A stretch of DNA of 64,000 nucleotides from Oryzias latipes. Lineage: Eukaryota > Chordata > Actinopteri > Beloniformes > Adrianichthyidae. Under the pieces are notes generated by a model that was not told where the DNA came from, ran no database searches, and saw only the letters and a program-made list of their open reading frames with translations. Positions 35,485 to 46,442 of the stretch are shown piece by piece. The stretch spans positions 15,301,002-15,365,001 of the forward strand of contig NC_019859.2 of the NCBI RefSeq assembly GCF_002234675.1. Reading direction: 5' to 3'. Both the position numbers and the translations under genes were made by a program. Every line of letters starts with the position of its first letter. Positions within the stretch are counted from its first letter, which is position 1.

Positions 35485-35745
35485 ACGCTGCAGTGTTTGG
35501 GATTTGACGGGCAGCGTGTTCTAGTCAGAGCGCAGCTCACCTTGCTGCCTGCGCCCACTACCCCTTCCCTGTTTCATTCTCAAAGACGGGAGGCAATTCA
35601 CAGGTTTCAGGCTGTTACAAACTTGCATTGCATCGCGCCCGAGAAGGACAGGTCTAATGAAACTTTTTTTTTTTAAATAATTAAAGGTTTGTCTGTGAGC
35701 CAGACGTGGCCATCAAAAGAGCCAGATATGGCTTTTTACTTTTTT

Positions 35746-37480
35746 ACTTTCATTCAAATTAATTCAATTAAGTAGGTGTAACTTTGGTGCTGCTGTTCGG
35801 TCGGCACCGCAAGGGATTGTGGGATACCATTCCCTTTGGTTGTCTGGATGGATTTGGGTTTAAATGTGGGTTTTTGACCAAATGTGTTTAGCTGTTGTAC
35901 TGTGTATTGCCGAGTTATTTGTCCTGTTATGTTTAATTCTTTCTGGACCATGAGTGAGAGGGAGGGAGAGGATGATGAGTTTATTTAGCACCCCTACTGA
36001 TTAGTTGAGTAATGTTAAAGTCGGACATATGGTAAATTTAATTGAATTGGAGTAACATGACATTTAGTTAGATAAATATGTAAATTTGAGTTGTGAAAAA
36101 AACTCATATCCAGTCTTTTGGAACTGACATACCCGGAGTAAGCAAGTTCAGGCGGATTTCAGACAGAGTTCAGGGTTAAAGTCAGGGTAGCTTAAACATT
36201 CTGGAATACCCCCCCCCCCCGGTCAAAAGAAATGTGATGAGTTGTAACTAAAGCTTTATTAGATAACATATGTTTAAATGACCTCATTGCCTTCTTCAAG
36301 TAAACACTTTACTATTTCTGTTCCCTGCAGCCTTAATGACAAACAGCAACTAAACCACTAATCTCAAAGCTACAAATTAAAAATAAAAAACTTGGTGTTA
36401 TATTTATTATTTTATTTGTGGTAATTTCTTGGCTTATAAGGCCTATAACTGCATCTTTGTTTATTATAGGTATATACTTTTGTGTGTGTACACTAAATAC
36501 ATAACACTATAGTGTTCACACTGGACAAGCAGGGAGGAGTTTCTTTTTTTCACTCCTTTTTGTACTTTTTGCTAGAATACGTCTGTCTACCACCTGTTTG
36601 GAGAGGTTTAGTGCAGTGGTGCACATCTCACTCCAGGTTTTTCCTTTTACACATCAATTGTGAGATATGAAAGACGTGGTGTCTTGTAATTCTGGCCAGG
36701 CACAAATCACAATTATAAATTTCCCCTTCATGATCAATTTTCAAACAGTTGGCACTTCTGTGATTTAAAAGGGACACCATTCATATGTCACTACAAAATC
36801 AAAGCCCTCAATTGGACAAAGTTTGACCTGGTTTAACCTGCAAAGCACAGTCAATGCCCACACTTTTTGTATGTAGAGCCAGAAAACGGTCAGAGAAACT
36901 TGCTGGCTACGCGTGAACATGAAAGTTTTGAACATGGAAGCCCTCACCACAAAGTGAAGGGACATTTTATATGTTATTTCAGTCATAATTTTAGTTACTT
37001 TCAGACGTGAACATCAAAACTCAACTTCCGGTCTGTAACCAACAAAGAGGTTACTATTCTCCTTAAAGGTGCATTGCGTCTGTTGATTTTCCGGAGTTGC
37101 AACCCTGCACTGTTGCATCAACCCCACAGGAAGGCTGAAGAAAGTGTTGTATAATGTAGCAATCACTGACACGTTTCCCCTTTTGAACATATTTAAAGAT
37201 TTCAGAGCGGTGTGTACAAAGAAACTAAAATTCCTATTACAAAAGAGTAATTATTTTTAACCACTATATCCCGGTTGCATCTCATCTAACTGAGAAGTGT
37301 TGAACTAAGTTTTTGGCCAAATTGAAAATAGCCTATTACTTGCAGCAGTGGTGCCTTATCGCCCGGAACAGTTACACAACTGTACTTTCAAAGGAAATAT
37401 TAGTAGAATCCAAGTTTTGGTAAATCAACACTACCTATTGAAAGGGGAAAAGATGAAAACTGGTGCATGGGTGAAGGCAC
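35746..37480. other. rnf24 intron 1, mostly unclassified
   Basis: Contains a C-run at 36210-36220 and an A/T-rich background. I see no gene or clear element boundary, although 35760-35960 may be another old repeat. Confidence 0.35.
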
Positions 37481-38322
37481 ATGATTAACTCCTCCTTTTT
37501 ATTTATTTCTGTTAATGTGTATCATCAGATACAAACGACTACAAGCAAAGGAAAGCTGTTTTTTTTATGGAATAAGCTCCCAGCTCATGTAAGAGAGGCC
37601 GACACAGTTTCTACATTCAAAGTTAGACTGAAAACATTCCTCCTTGGACAGGCTTATTGTCAGACTAGTTAGTATTCAGAGATTATTTAACTTAATGTTA
37701 ATGTGTTTAAATTAAAATTAATAACAATAACAATTTGTTTTTAGTAGGCTGCTAGAAGTTGAAGCTTGGGTAGCTATGGTGCACTGGGGTTCTATCCTCA
37801 TCTACTTCTACCCTTCCTCTCTTCTCTACTCTCTTCTCTTCTCTCTTCCCATGCCTCTGTTTGGTGCAGTGCGAGTCACGTATTGTCCCCCTTTCCCTCT
37901 CCCCTCCTGGGGAGTGGGAGTGCTTCCAGATTCCAGTTGGCTCATTCATGCTCCTGTTCCTGACCGTGTACCTGGATGAAGCTCGTCTGCTGGACTTTAT
38001 TTATGTAGTTGTAGAGTTAGATAAGTTAATTCTTCTCTATGAGTTCTGGTAAATCGCCTGTCCGTCCTGGGGGAGGATCCCTCCTTTATGTGGGCACCCC
38101 TAAGGTTTCTGCAAGGTTTCTGCACTGGCATCTCTGCCTTAAGGGCAGAGATGCCAGTATAGCTTAGTCAGTTTGTTAGTTCATTTCAGTATTTTCCTGT
38201 TGAACTCTTATGTATTCATGATCTTTTTGAATTCATGTTTCACTTTTTCAATTACCGATACGAAGCCCATCAAGACGACTGTTGTTGTGAATTTGGGCTA
38301 TACAAATAAAATTGAATTGGAC
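37481..38322 (+). mobile_element. 5'-truncated non-LTR retrotransposon (L2/Rex-like) 3' end
   Basis: A short frame holds the end of a LINE ORF2 (LFLWNKLPAHVREADTVSTF, then KVRLKTFLLGQAY), the motif typical of L2/CR1/Rex-group polymerase C-termini. A 3' UTR follows, with a 15-bp-stem hairpin at 38124-38158 and the tail GGGCTATACAAATAAAATTG at about 38296-38315, common at teleost LINE ends. The upstream edge is not defined. Confidence 0.7.
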
Positions 38323-38525
38323 TTCATCCCAATATGCGAATGCTAGTTGTCAAATTTCCCCAAATTCTGTGATGACAGTGCTATAACAGATGGGACTTAC
38401 TTAGGGGGTTTCTGGTAGAGGATAAAAAAAAATAAAAGCCCATTTGCCAACTTTTGGAAGTAAAAAATTATGGTACAACCACAATATGTAGTATATTAAT
38501 AGAATATAGTAACAGCCAAAATTCA

Positions 38526-38747
38526 GGGAGCCAGTTTAGCTCGTGCTGGTTTGCGGCGCCTTCCGTCCGTGAAACCCGGGTTCGACTCCGGGCTGCTCCC
38601 TGTTCCCTTCTCTACCTCTGCCAGTTCCAAGCCCGGCTTGAGAAGGTTGCGTCAGGAAGGGCATCCGGCGTAAAACATTGCCAAATTTACCATGCGACTT
38701 GTTCGCTGTGGCGACCCCTGATGGGAGAAGCCGAAAGTGGAAGGTAA
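38526..38747 (+). mobile_element. tRNA-derived SINE with 18-bp target-site duplication
   Basis: AGTAACAGCCAAAATTCA occurs exactly at 38508-38525 and 38748-38765, bracketing the insert. The head has a perfect pol III B box (GGTTCGACTCC, 38579-38589) and an A-box-like TTAGCTCGTGCTGG. The tail includes TGGCGACCCCTGATGGGAGA and AGCCGAAAG, a motif seen in many teleost SINEs. The exact duplication suggests a fairly recent insertion. Confidence 0.88.
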
Positions 38748-39176
38748 AGTAACAGCCAAAATTCATGTTAATTTGTATATGTTTTGGTCAGCCAATCGAA
38801 TTCTAGGAATCTGAGCATTTTTTACCTTCCACAGAAAAACACATCTGGGGCCTGTTTCAGATAGGAGGTTAAGTGTAAACTCTGAGTGCGTTAACCCTGA
38901 AATCAGGGAAACCCTGGGTTTTCCGTTTCAGAATGGGAGGTTTGTTAAACCAGAGAAGCAGAGTAAGTCAAACCCGTTTCTGAAAGAGAGGTAACTTATA
39001 CTCGGAGTCAGTGTCCATGGTTACTTACGCTGTGAACCAAACCTGGTCGGGAGCAGGTTTTATTCTCTAAACTCAAGGTTTCTGCCGGTCCCCTCCCCTT
39101 TTTAAAGACGAAGCGGTATTTTTTCGCTTTAACCTTCATTGCCCAAATTTCCGTCACACAGAGACAAGTGACAAGA

Positions 39177-39311
39177 ATGGCTTGTCCTTTTTTGGAGGAC
39201 CCAATAGACGAGGAGGCTGCATTAATTCGTAGAGAATTACATTTACTTCGTGCAAGGATTTTGAGACCTAGACTCGATTTTTTTGTCATTTCCCCATACG
39301 TTTTTGTTTGA
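39177..39311 (+). pseudogene. Harbinger transposase N-terminal fragment
   Basis: A 44-codon frame reads MACPFLEDPIDEEAALIRRE and ends at TGA after PYVFV. It resembles the N-terminus of fish HARBI1-like transposases, which begin with MACPFL and a DE-rich stretch. The catalytic DDE domain is absent. Confidence 0.65.
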
Positions 39312-39932
39312 GCGTTACCGTTTTTCGTTGCAGTCAATTACATATATACAATGAAAACAACATTAGATATGTATTGCTATGTAGATGTTTCATATGTCAA
39401 ATATTGTCAACAAAGCCTACATCCATGACATGCTCAAATTTTACCTGATTGAATTATGTTTTTATAATTCATTTTTAGCTGCTGCCATGTTCTTTTAATT
39501 CCTGCAGGATTTCATCTACATGAAAATGAAATCAGGGACATTGAATTAGATTAATGTAACAATTACTTTTTGGAAACACAATGTGCTAGCACTGCTTACT
39601 TTCTTAATCCCATATAAACCTATACCACTTGATCAATACAAGGGTAGACATAAGCTCACTTTTAAAAACACAATTGAATGTATTAATATTAAACTGACCA
39701 ACGTTTGCAAGAGGGGAAGGTTAACAAAAAAAGTCCTCTAAACATTACCGACGTTAAATGCATTTTTCCCCCAGATTGGTTCTGTACACTGTGCAGCATT
39801 TCATGCAATTACACCAGGAATAACACTTCAAAAGTACACCTAAATAATCGCCATTTTTTATTTCACACCTTACGCTATTTAAAAAGTTATTACAGCCAAT
39901 ATTTTATAACAATGATTTAAATGCAAACTTAC

Positions 39933-40102
39933 GCATTAACTTGAGCAGCTATGTTTTCCCACGCTAACGGTCTCCGTTTTGCAGATGCAGCGGTGTTGCT
40001 TTTCTTCTGGAATATGTGCTCATATTCACTGTAACTCTGCAGCAGCACGTCAAGTTCAGCTGACGAAAAATATGCAGACCCCTTTTTTTCCACGGTTGCC
40101 AT
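39933..40102 (-). pseudogene. Harbinger Myb-like DNA-binding protein, first exon
   Basis: On minus, ATG at 40102 opens MATVEKKGSAYFSSAELDVL and continues for 56 codons (FQKKSNTAASAKRRPLAWEN) to a clean donor (GTAAGT) at 39932. Autonomous Harbinger elements encode such a SANT/Myb-like partner protein beside the transposase. The exon is intact, but no downstream exon is evident before the transposase fragment. Confidence 0.6.
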
Positions 40103-40318
40103 GGTGACTCGTAATATCTCCGCTCCATTGATAATGGCTTCTTATAGTCGCGGTGCGCACGCTTAACTCCGAATCAGTCCACTCAGAATTGATTGACCTA
40201 ACTCCGATCAGCTTCTCTGAAACAGAAAACTCAGAGTTGTTAATCTCTCGATTGACCAACTCAGAGTTCAAGTTTAACCTCAGAGTTGGTTGAACCTCCT
40301 TTCTGAAACAGGCCCCAG

Positions 40319-41472
40319 GACTTGTGTGTACCAACATGTAAATAATGCCCACAGATCTGCGTGCTGCAGTTCTTTTTTTTGGGAAGGTTGGGGTTAGTTA
40401 GTACACTAGTTTTTGAAATATGTGATCACAAATGATGACTAATCCATCACCAGTCTTCTATAAACTATAGGATCTTTTTATTTGCTTGGTTAATGTGGGA
40501 ATTGACAAGGATGGTGCAAGATAAATGAAAACAAAAAAAGGGGGGGGGGACAGCACCATACACCAAAAACTGTATGTGAGAGTAGAGATTTTGATGTGCG
40601 GAATCATTTGAATGTAGACTGTTCTGGAATGTATGGGGTGTGTTCCAATCAAAGGAAAACCAAAACCAGTCAGTTTTCTTTCATGCTCAAGAGACAACTC
40701 CTCTCCCAGTGATCTTACAGTAATAACTGGTTTTGAAAGGGTTTTTAAACATTTAAAAAGATGGCAAAAACACATCCAGGCTGGATGACAGCTCCTTCCA
40801 AAGCAAGATCTTAACGCAATAATCATTCTTCTGGCACCTCTGAACTCCTGAGAGTTGACTGACAACTTTTTCAATTAAATTCTCCTCCGTTAGCATTAGG
40901 GGGTTTCAATAGTGGATCAGGCAGAAGCCTCTTTGTTCTACTTTGTGTTCACACAAAGCCACCAGAGTTGTCAGCACGAAGCTCCACGCGTTTTCACTGG
41001 GGGGTTTTTGGTACCTCCCCCCGACACGGAGTTAAGCTTTTAACCCTGACGGATGAGCTTTATTGTGCACATGGCACAAAACACAAACAAAAAGCACGGC
41101 CACGAGGGAAAAAGTAAAAGCTCACTGACTGGCAGTGGATGCATGAGCTCGCCGACATCCACGTTTGGCTAAACATATTTCGGCGTGTTAGCATTCTGAC
41201 GCCACAGTTTATGAGAGGACAGCCAAATGGGCGGCGGCTCGTTAGCTAGCAGTAGCCACGAATGACATAGCGTAACACGAGCACAACCATCCCAACTGTT
41301 TATAGACATTTCATTTTAAAATGGAAAATAAATACATTTAATTTGTAAATTAAAAACAAAAACACATTATTGTGTTAAGTGGGCCATAAAAGTGTTGACA
41401 AAACTATCAAGTTGCACGTTAATTGTGCTACTAGCTCTGAACTGTACCTGAATTAAAGAACCGTTCACTTAC
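40319..41472. other. 5'-most part of rnf24 intron 1
   Basis: Contains a G-run at 40540-40549. A 138-codon minus-strand frame at 40458-40874 lacks any recognisable motif. No supported feature. Confidence 0.4.
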
Positions 41473-41610
41473 CAGCAGTCGCCAATCCGCCCCTGTAGCC
41501 GCCTTTTTCTTCTCGAATGGGCTTATTTGTTTCCTCGCACAACCTCAGTGACAAACGAAGAGCAATTCTGAAAGCGCTACTCTCGACCCAAACCCTCTTA
41601 TGGCAATGTT
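41473..41610 (-). other. rnf24: Probable non-coding first exon of rnf24
   Basis: On minus, sequence ending GGCGACTGCTG is followed by a consensus donor GTAAGTGAAC at 41472. The segment back to about 41610 has no ATG, as expected for a 5' UTR exon, and is GC-rich beside AT-rich intron. It is the nearest upstream donor of this quality on the rnf24 strand that I noticed, and would give a first intron of about 12.5 kb. The transcription start is not determined. Confidence 0.5.
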
Positions 41611-42120
41611 ACGCAAACCCCCGCTGCAGAGCGACCTCCTCATCACAGAGCCCCGGCTCCGCCTGTCTGCGACTGCGAGCTTGACGGTGGGCGGTGGGTT
41701 GGGCAGACGTATTAATACTAGATGTGAGGAACAAACGGCAGCGGAAACGGGGTTTCTAATAAGTGGGGGTGGATGGAAAGCCCACAGGGAGTCCGTTTTT
41801 ATTTATTTAATTTTTAAGGAGGAAAGTGTTTCAGCTTTTCCCCAAAAATGTACGTCGTTTGGAACTGCAGTCGTCCTTGGCAGTGGACACGTTTCGCACG
41901 TACACGTTTACTCGCCCACTACCACTGTAAATAGACCCCACCTCCTCAGAGGCAGCTCTCGGGAGGAGGAGGTGGAGAAGGAGGAGAGAAGTGCCCACCC
42001 CGGACGACTTCCAGGGTGGAAGAGAGATGCAGCACGCAAAAAGAGAGAGAGAGAGAGATGCAGCACGCGGGACTAGAAGAGCTCATCATGCATGCAGGTT
42101 CTGAGAAGCGCGTGCTCGTT
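41600..42120 (-). promoter_or_regulatory. CpG-rich rnf24 promoter region
   Basis: Locally high GC and CpG (41480-41720 and 41870-42120) in an AT-rich surrounding, directly upstream of the proposed first exon. It includes a GA-dinucleotide stretch at 42040-42058. A plus-strand 158-codon frame at 41600-42076 is explained by GC content rather than protein coding. Confidence 0.4.
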
Positions 42121-42872
42121 TCAGAATCCAGACAGTTTCAATGCACTTTATTGTACCAGCAAGGAAATCAAACAGGTGCACAATATCCTTTAGGCTTTTT
42201 TTTACACCATAAAAGCTTGGGAATCAGAATGGCTACATTCGACAGCCTAAAAAGTATTTAATTCATTTTTTACACACTATTTTTATTGTTAGTGTTATGT
42301 CACTTATTATATCTTTTTTGAAGCTGTAGAACGTCTTTAAACGAATTCAAACTGTCTGTCCTTTCATTCATACTTTCCTTTTATCCATCCATCCATTCAA
42401 ACCCACATTCTGCAAAAAGAAAAAAAAAATTCAGTTTTAATGGAATAAAATCTAATGATGAATGGAGTTGCACGTTTTTGTGTGTGCTTTTTTATTTTTC
42501 AAGTTCCAAAGCCATTTATCCATTGAGAGACTATTTGTTCATGTGATGTAGTAAAAAAAATAATAGATGGATTCCCTCTTTATGTACCTAAACATGACTA
42601 TAAAATGTGAAATTGAAACATCTGATGGTACAAAGTTACACATGTGAGCCACACTGACTGTCCTAACGGACAGATAGATAGATATTTACTAAAATACTGA
42701 GACAATTTTCCAAGTTAAGTCCAAATTCTTTTGTCACAAGCTAAACTCAAGTCTCATATGAACCTGTTGAGGTCACAAAATATCACAAATTATTTTTGAA
42801 ACAACCAGCAGGGACCCCACCTTTTTCATTATTACCCATAAATAAAATGAAAAAATGTTCCATTACATTTTT
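42120..42872. other. Intergenic sequence, nothing recognised
   Basis: AT-rich with short A/T tracts. No gene or repeat supported. Confidence 0.4.
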
Positions 42873-43165
42873 TTAACCCACTATCCCTTTTGGGTCACCG
42901 GAGTCTGTCCCATCTACTGTTGGGCAAAGGCAGGGTACACCCCAGACAGGTTATCAGTCTGTCACACAGCCACATAATCGCTCCCACACACTCACTCATA
43001 GGGGCACTTTAGAGTAAGCAATTAACCTCGGAAGCATGTTTTTGGACTGTGGAAGGAAGTCCACACATGCATGGGTAGAACATGCAAAGTCCACAAAAAA
43101 GATCTCAGCTGCGATTTGAAGCAGGGCCTTCTCGCAGTGAGGTGGGAGTGCTGACCACTGCCCTG
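42873..43165 (-). mobile_element. tRNA-derived SINE with conserved core, minus orientation
   Basis: Resembles 47383-47728: shared CCCTTTTGGGTCAC, GGGGCACTTTAGAGTAA, GCATGTTTTTGGACTGTGG and GAACATGCAAAGTCCACA. On the minus strand the tRNA-like head (GGGCAGTGGTCAGCACTCCC) lies at the right end. Diverged, so an older copy. Confidence 0.65.
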
Positions 43166-43439
43166 AACTAAAGTGTTGACACATCAGATCAATTAAGATT
43201 AAAATCCCCTTTTAGGTCATCATATCTGTCAGATTCCCAGCAGTATACACTTCCAGTGTGATACACTGAGTGATGAACAAAACATGTAAACTGTCTTGTG
43301 CTAAAATTAACTTATCAGCTCTGGGATGAGTAACATTTCTAGAAACCACAAAGGAGAACCAAACGCAAGAATTTCCTTTACAAATCTTTCCTCAACATGA
43401 ACATTCCTGATGGTGAGTGTTTAGTATTTTCTTAGAATA

Positions 43440-44150
43440 TGTCTGAATTTCAGTTGGATTTGCTTCAAGTCAATGGCAGCTCCTAACTCACACCCTCATT
43501 TCAAACACTTCCTCCCAAGAAATATGAAGTCTGTACCCAGGAAGCCACACTTTGGCCACCCAGCCCGGCACTCGATTTCCTTTGAAATGGGTGGAAGAGC
43601 ACGGCCGTTCCCCCGTTGAACGTCACTTTGAGTGCATGTCAATGAGGTGCAAATGACAGGAGTGCATTGTGAGATGAGCGCTGAGTGGGAGTGCCATGTG
43701 ACACTCCTGAATGGGCTGCCGGGGCTGGCTGGGGGGAGAGGATGGTAGCATCTACAAAGGCCCATTGAAAGGCTGCAGACTAGGTACAAGACTGGCACTG
43801 GTCCTCCTTCCCTTCCATGGTATGGCAGGAGGAGGCCACTGCTTGGTACTGAGTGAATGGAGGGATTATTTTTGATTGAATTGGAGAGAGGAGGTTTATT
43901 ATCACTTCCTCCACTCTGTTGATGAGCATTATGTCACCATGTCTTTTGTTATTTGCAACTTTGTCTTGTTCTTGTGGCTGAAAATGTTGGGCCATTGTGC
44001 TTTTAGCACCACTTTTCACATAAATGCACAATGAGGTTGTGCTCAGAATATGACAGTCATTCATTCTGTGCCAACATTGCAGGATTTCTTTGGGCAAACT
44101 GAGCTTTATTCTGCCAGAGACTAGAAGAAAGAAAGAAAGCAGTTTGTTTC
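43440..44150. other. Repeat-poor block, candidate conserved non-coding element
   Basis: Higher complexity and GC than the flanks, no repeat similarity within this window, and long minus-strand open frames (43496-43798; 43780-44097) that overlap in different registers without recognisable domains. It lies between rnf24 and the right-edge gene. Proposed only from sequence texture; not tested. Confidence 0.3.
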
Positions 44151-45112
44151 CATCTCAGTTATTTATAATTCATTGCATCATTAAACGTTTTTATTAAACA
44201 ATTTCAAGTCTTGAAAATGGGTTTTATTGAATAAAACATCTTATGTTGTGCGATTTTGAAAAAGATCTTAGAAAACCTCTGACTGTTTTCTAAGTTCAAT
44301 CAAAACGTTAATTCTGTCTTATTTTGGAAGTAAAAAATTTTACATGTTTAGTGTCAATGAGGCATAAATATAAAAATTAATTAAAATGCAAGTATTGTAT
44401 AATCTTTAAAAGAACCCCTCAGATGCTATTATATAGAAAAAATTAATCTGTGAAAAGAAAGAAACAGCAAATTTCAAAATGAAAACAGTCCATACTTGTT
44501 TTAGTTTGTATGCTGGATCTCAGAGTTGCTTTATTTTTTATTTTTTTTATTTTACATATTTGTCTCCCATACAGGTTAAAGTCATGTAATTACAATTTAA
44601 AAAAGTTTGTCCCTAAAAGTAAATCTGCTTGTGCATCAGCGTGTAAAAAAAAATAAAAATACTAAAAACACTGTAGTTTCATCTATTAATAGTGCAGAAT
44701 AAAACATGTCCTGTCTATTCATTGTTCATTGCACTGTGTTAAAACAGTTCCAGTAATTTCAAATAGACTTATAGCACAGGCCCAACCTGTTTCAACAGTT
44801 TGTCTAGTTTTAAAGTTTTTCACAATTTTCAGATCAGAATGAAATTCCCAAAACTATTTGTTCAATCTTCACATCATGATGTCACTTGTGCACATCATAT
44901 AAGCAGTTTCTCACTTCTTTGAACAAGTTGCAATTGCTTTGGTACATCCATGCAAATGATTATGAACAATTCTCTGCTCTTTGCTACATTATCAATTGTT
45001 TATGTTATATTGATCAAAATGTATTATATAGTTCACTGTGCAAAAGTCTTACTCCTCAAAACACCTAGTCATTAGTTCATCGTAAAAGTAATTAACTGCA
45101 AAATGGTTGACC

Positions 45113-45212
45113 AAGTTGTCGTAATGTGACAAACATATTTCGCTGCATTGCAAGAGAGGATATTCGCTGTGATGTGGATGAGAATTTGTGACCTAACAAA
45201 CAGGAACGACAA
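45113..45212 (+). pseudogene. IS630/Tc1-like transposase C-terminal remnant
   Basis: A frame reads FRCIAREDIRCDVDENL, stop, PNKQERQ. IAREDIRCDVDENLWPN is the usual C-terminal tail of a fish DDE transposase group; here the Trp codon is a TGA. Only this short tail is recognisable; the element's borders are unknown. Recognition is from memory of the motif. Confidence 0.45.
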
Positions 45213-45365
45213 GAGGTGTAGGAAGACCACACCAATTCCTACTGCACTGCCTGTACTGTTGGACAGAATATTGTCCTATCTCCCTTTGTGTTACTGTTTG
45301 CAGTGGGTTTTTTCTATGTTGGTATGACATGGTCTGTCAAAAAATTACAACATGAACAATAAAAG

Positions 45366-46115
45366 TGTAAATGTGAATCTTGTCCAGTCTCTTGCAATCA
45401 AACAAAAAAGGTGTAACTTACATTTTACAATAATTGTCATCAAAACTTTAGCCATAGTTTACATCAGAACCTCCCTCTAAAGTACACAGTTATATTGACA
45501 ACATGACTAAGTAATTTGACTGTCTTGTTCGTAGACAATGACACAAGGACTTGACATTCTGATGGCACTGACACGTTCAATGACATAAAGACTTAGTTTT
45601 GAGAGATGAACTAAAGATTTTGAGAAAGTTACAGGCTTTTGCAAGAAATCCATAGTGTTTTGCTGTTTGTACAAATTGTTTTGAGAATTGCACACACGTA
45701 TTTGCAAACTTCAATTCTGATCTGAGAATTGTACTAAATCGACTGAGAAAAACTGTAAAGTGTAAATGTGAATCTTGTCCAGTCTCTTGCAATCAAACAA
45801 AAAAGGTGTAACTTACATTTTACAATAATTGTCATCCAAACTTTAGCCATAGTTTACATCAGAACCTCCCTCTAAAGTACACAGTTATATTGACAACATG
45901 ACTAAGTAATTTGACTGTCTTGTTCGTAGACAATGTCACAAGGACTTGACATTCTGATGGCACTGACACGTTCAATGACATAAAGACTTAGTTTTGAGAG
46001 ATGAACTAAAGATTTTGAGAAAGTTACAGGCTTTGCAAGAAATCCATAGTGAGAAATGCACACACGTATTTGCAAACTTCAATTCTGATCTGAGAATTAA
46101 GCGACTGAGAAAAAC
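45366..46115. repeat. Tandem direct duplication, about 395-bp unit
   Basis: Unit 1 (45366-45760) and unit 2 (45761-about 46115) both start TGTAAATGTGAATCTTGTCC and stay nearly identical through GATGGCACTGACACGTTCAA and GCACACACGTATTTGCAAAC. Unit 2 lacks about 30 bp around 46050 and a few further bases. The high identity means a recent duplication. It directly follows the transposase remnant and may be part of that element. Confidence 0.85.
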
Positions 46116-46230
46116 TATAACACTAGAAGCCTCCACTTCTCTTCTGGAAAATTCTCTAGAGTGCACTGGTTTACATTGATGTGTATTTGCCTCCATCTAG
46201 TGGTAGCTTTTTCAAACTGCATCCACCTTG

Positions 46231-46442
46231 TAACCTTTGTGCTATCCTGGTCATTTTAACATTGGGAGTTGGGTCATATAGACCCACTAGACAGTGCGCT
46301 GAACCTTTTTTCTTCAATGATTTGTGAACCTCACTGGTATCCATGGATTACATGAAATCTTTCCACCTTTATCCACCTTTGTCATGGTAGGAATAACACG
46401 TGAATGTGAGGGTGGGGTCATCTAAGATAGCACAAGGGGTAA
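46231..46442 (+). mobile_element. piggyBac-type MITE
   Basis: Starts TAACCTTTGTGCTATCCTGG and ends TAGCACAAGGGGTAA. Body as in the 13481 copy (GGGTCATATAGACCCACTAG). Confidence 0.8.

Larger units (their letters stand above)
34726..35745. mobile_element. hAT (Charlie-like) transposon fragment with solo LTR inside
   Basis: The left end CAGGGGTCGGGAACCTTTTT is a classic hAT terminus. The distal part ends in GAGCCAGATATGGCTTTT without a matching CCCCTG end, so the right end is lost or diverged. Transposase-derived sequence remains at 35287-35484, minus. The element is split by the LTR at 34906-35248. Confidence 0.65.
38848..40318. mobile_element. PIF/Harbinger derivative carrying two gene heads
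   Basis: Terminal inverted repeats begin GGGGCCTGTTTCAGATAGGA at the left and the complement of CCTTTCTGAAACAGGCCCC at the right, with further CTCAGAGTT motifs inside both ends. The element keeps the start of a transposase gene on plus (39177-39311) and the first exon of a Myb-like gene on minus (40102-39933). The sequence between lacks the rest of both genes, so it is a deletion derivative and non-autonomous. Confidence 0.75.

Noticed and set aside
38526-38600. Functional tRNA gene
   Set aside because: The B box is perfect, but the segment does not fold into a full cloverleaf by eye, and exact target duplications show it is the head of a SINE.
40458-40874. 138-codon minus-strand frame in rnf24 intron 1
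   Set aside because: No recognisable domain or splice signals supporting an exon.
41600-42076. 158-codon plus-strand frame upstream of rnf24
   Set aside because: Lies in a CpG-rich promoter and ends in GA-repeat-coded RE runs; no recognisable motif.
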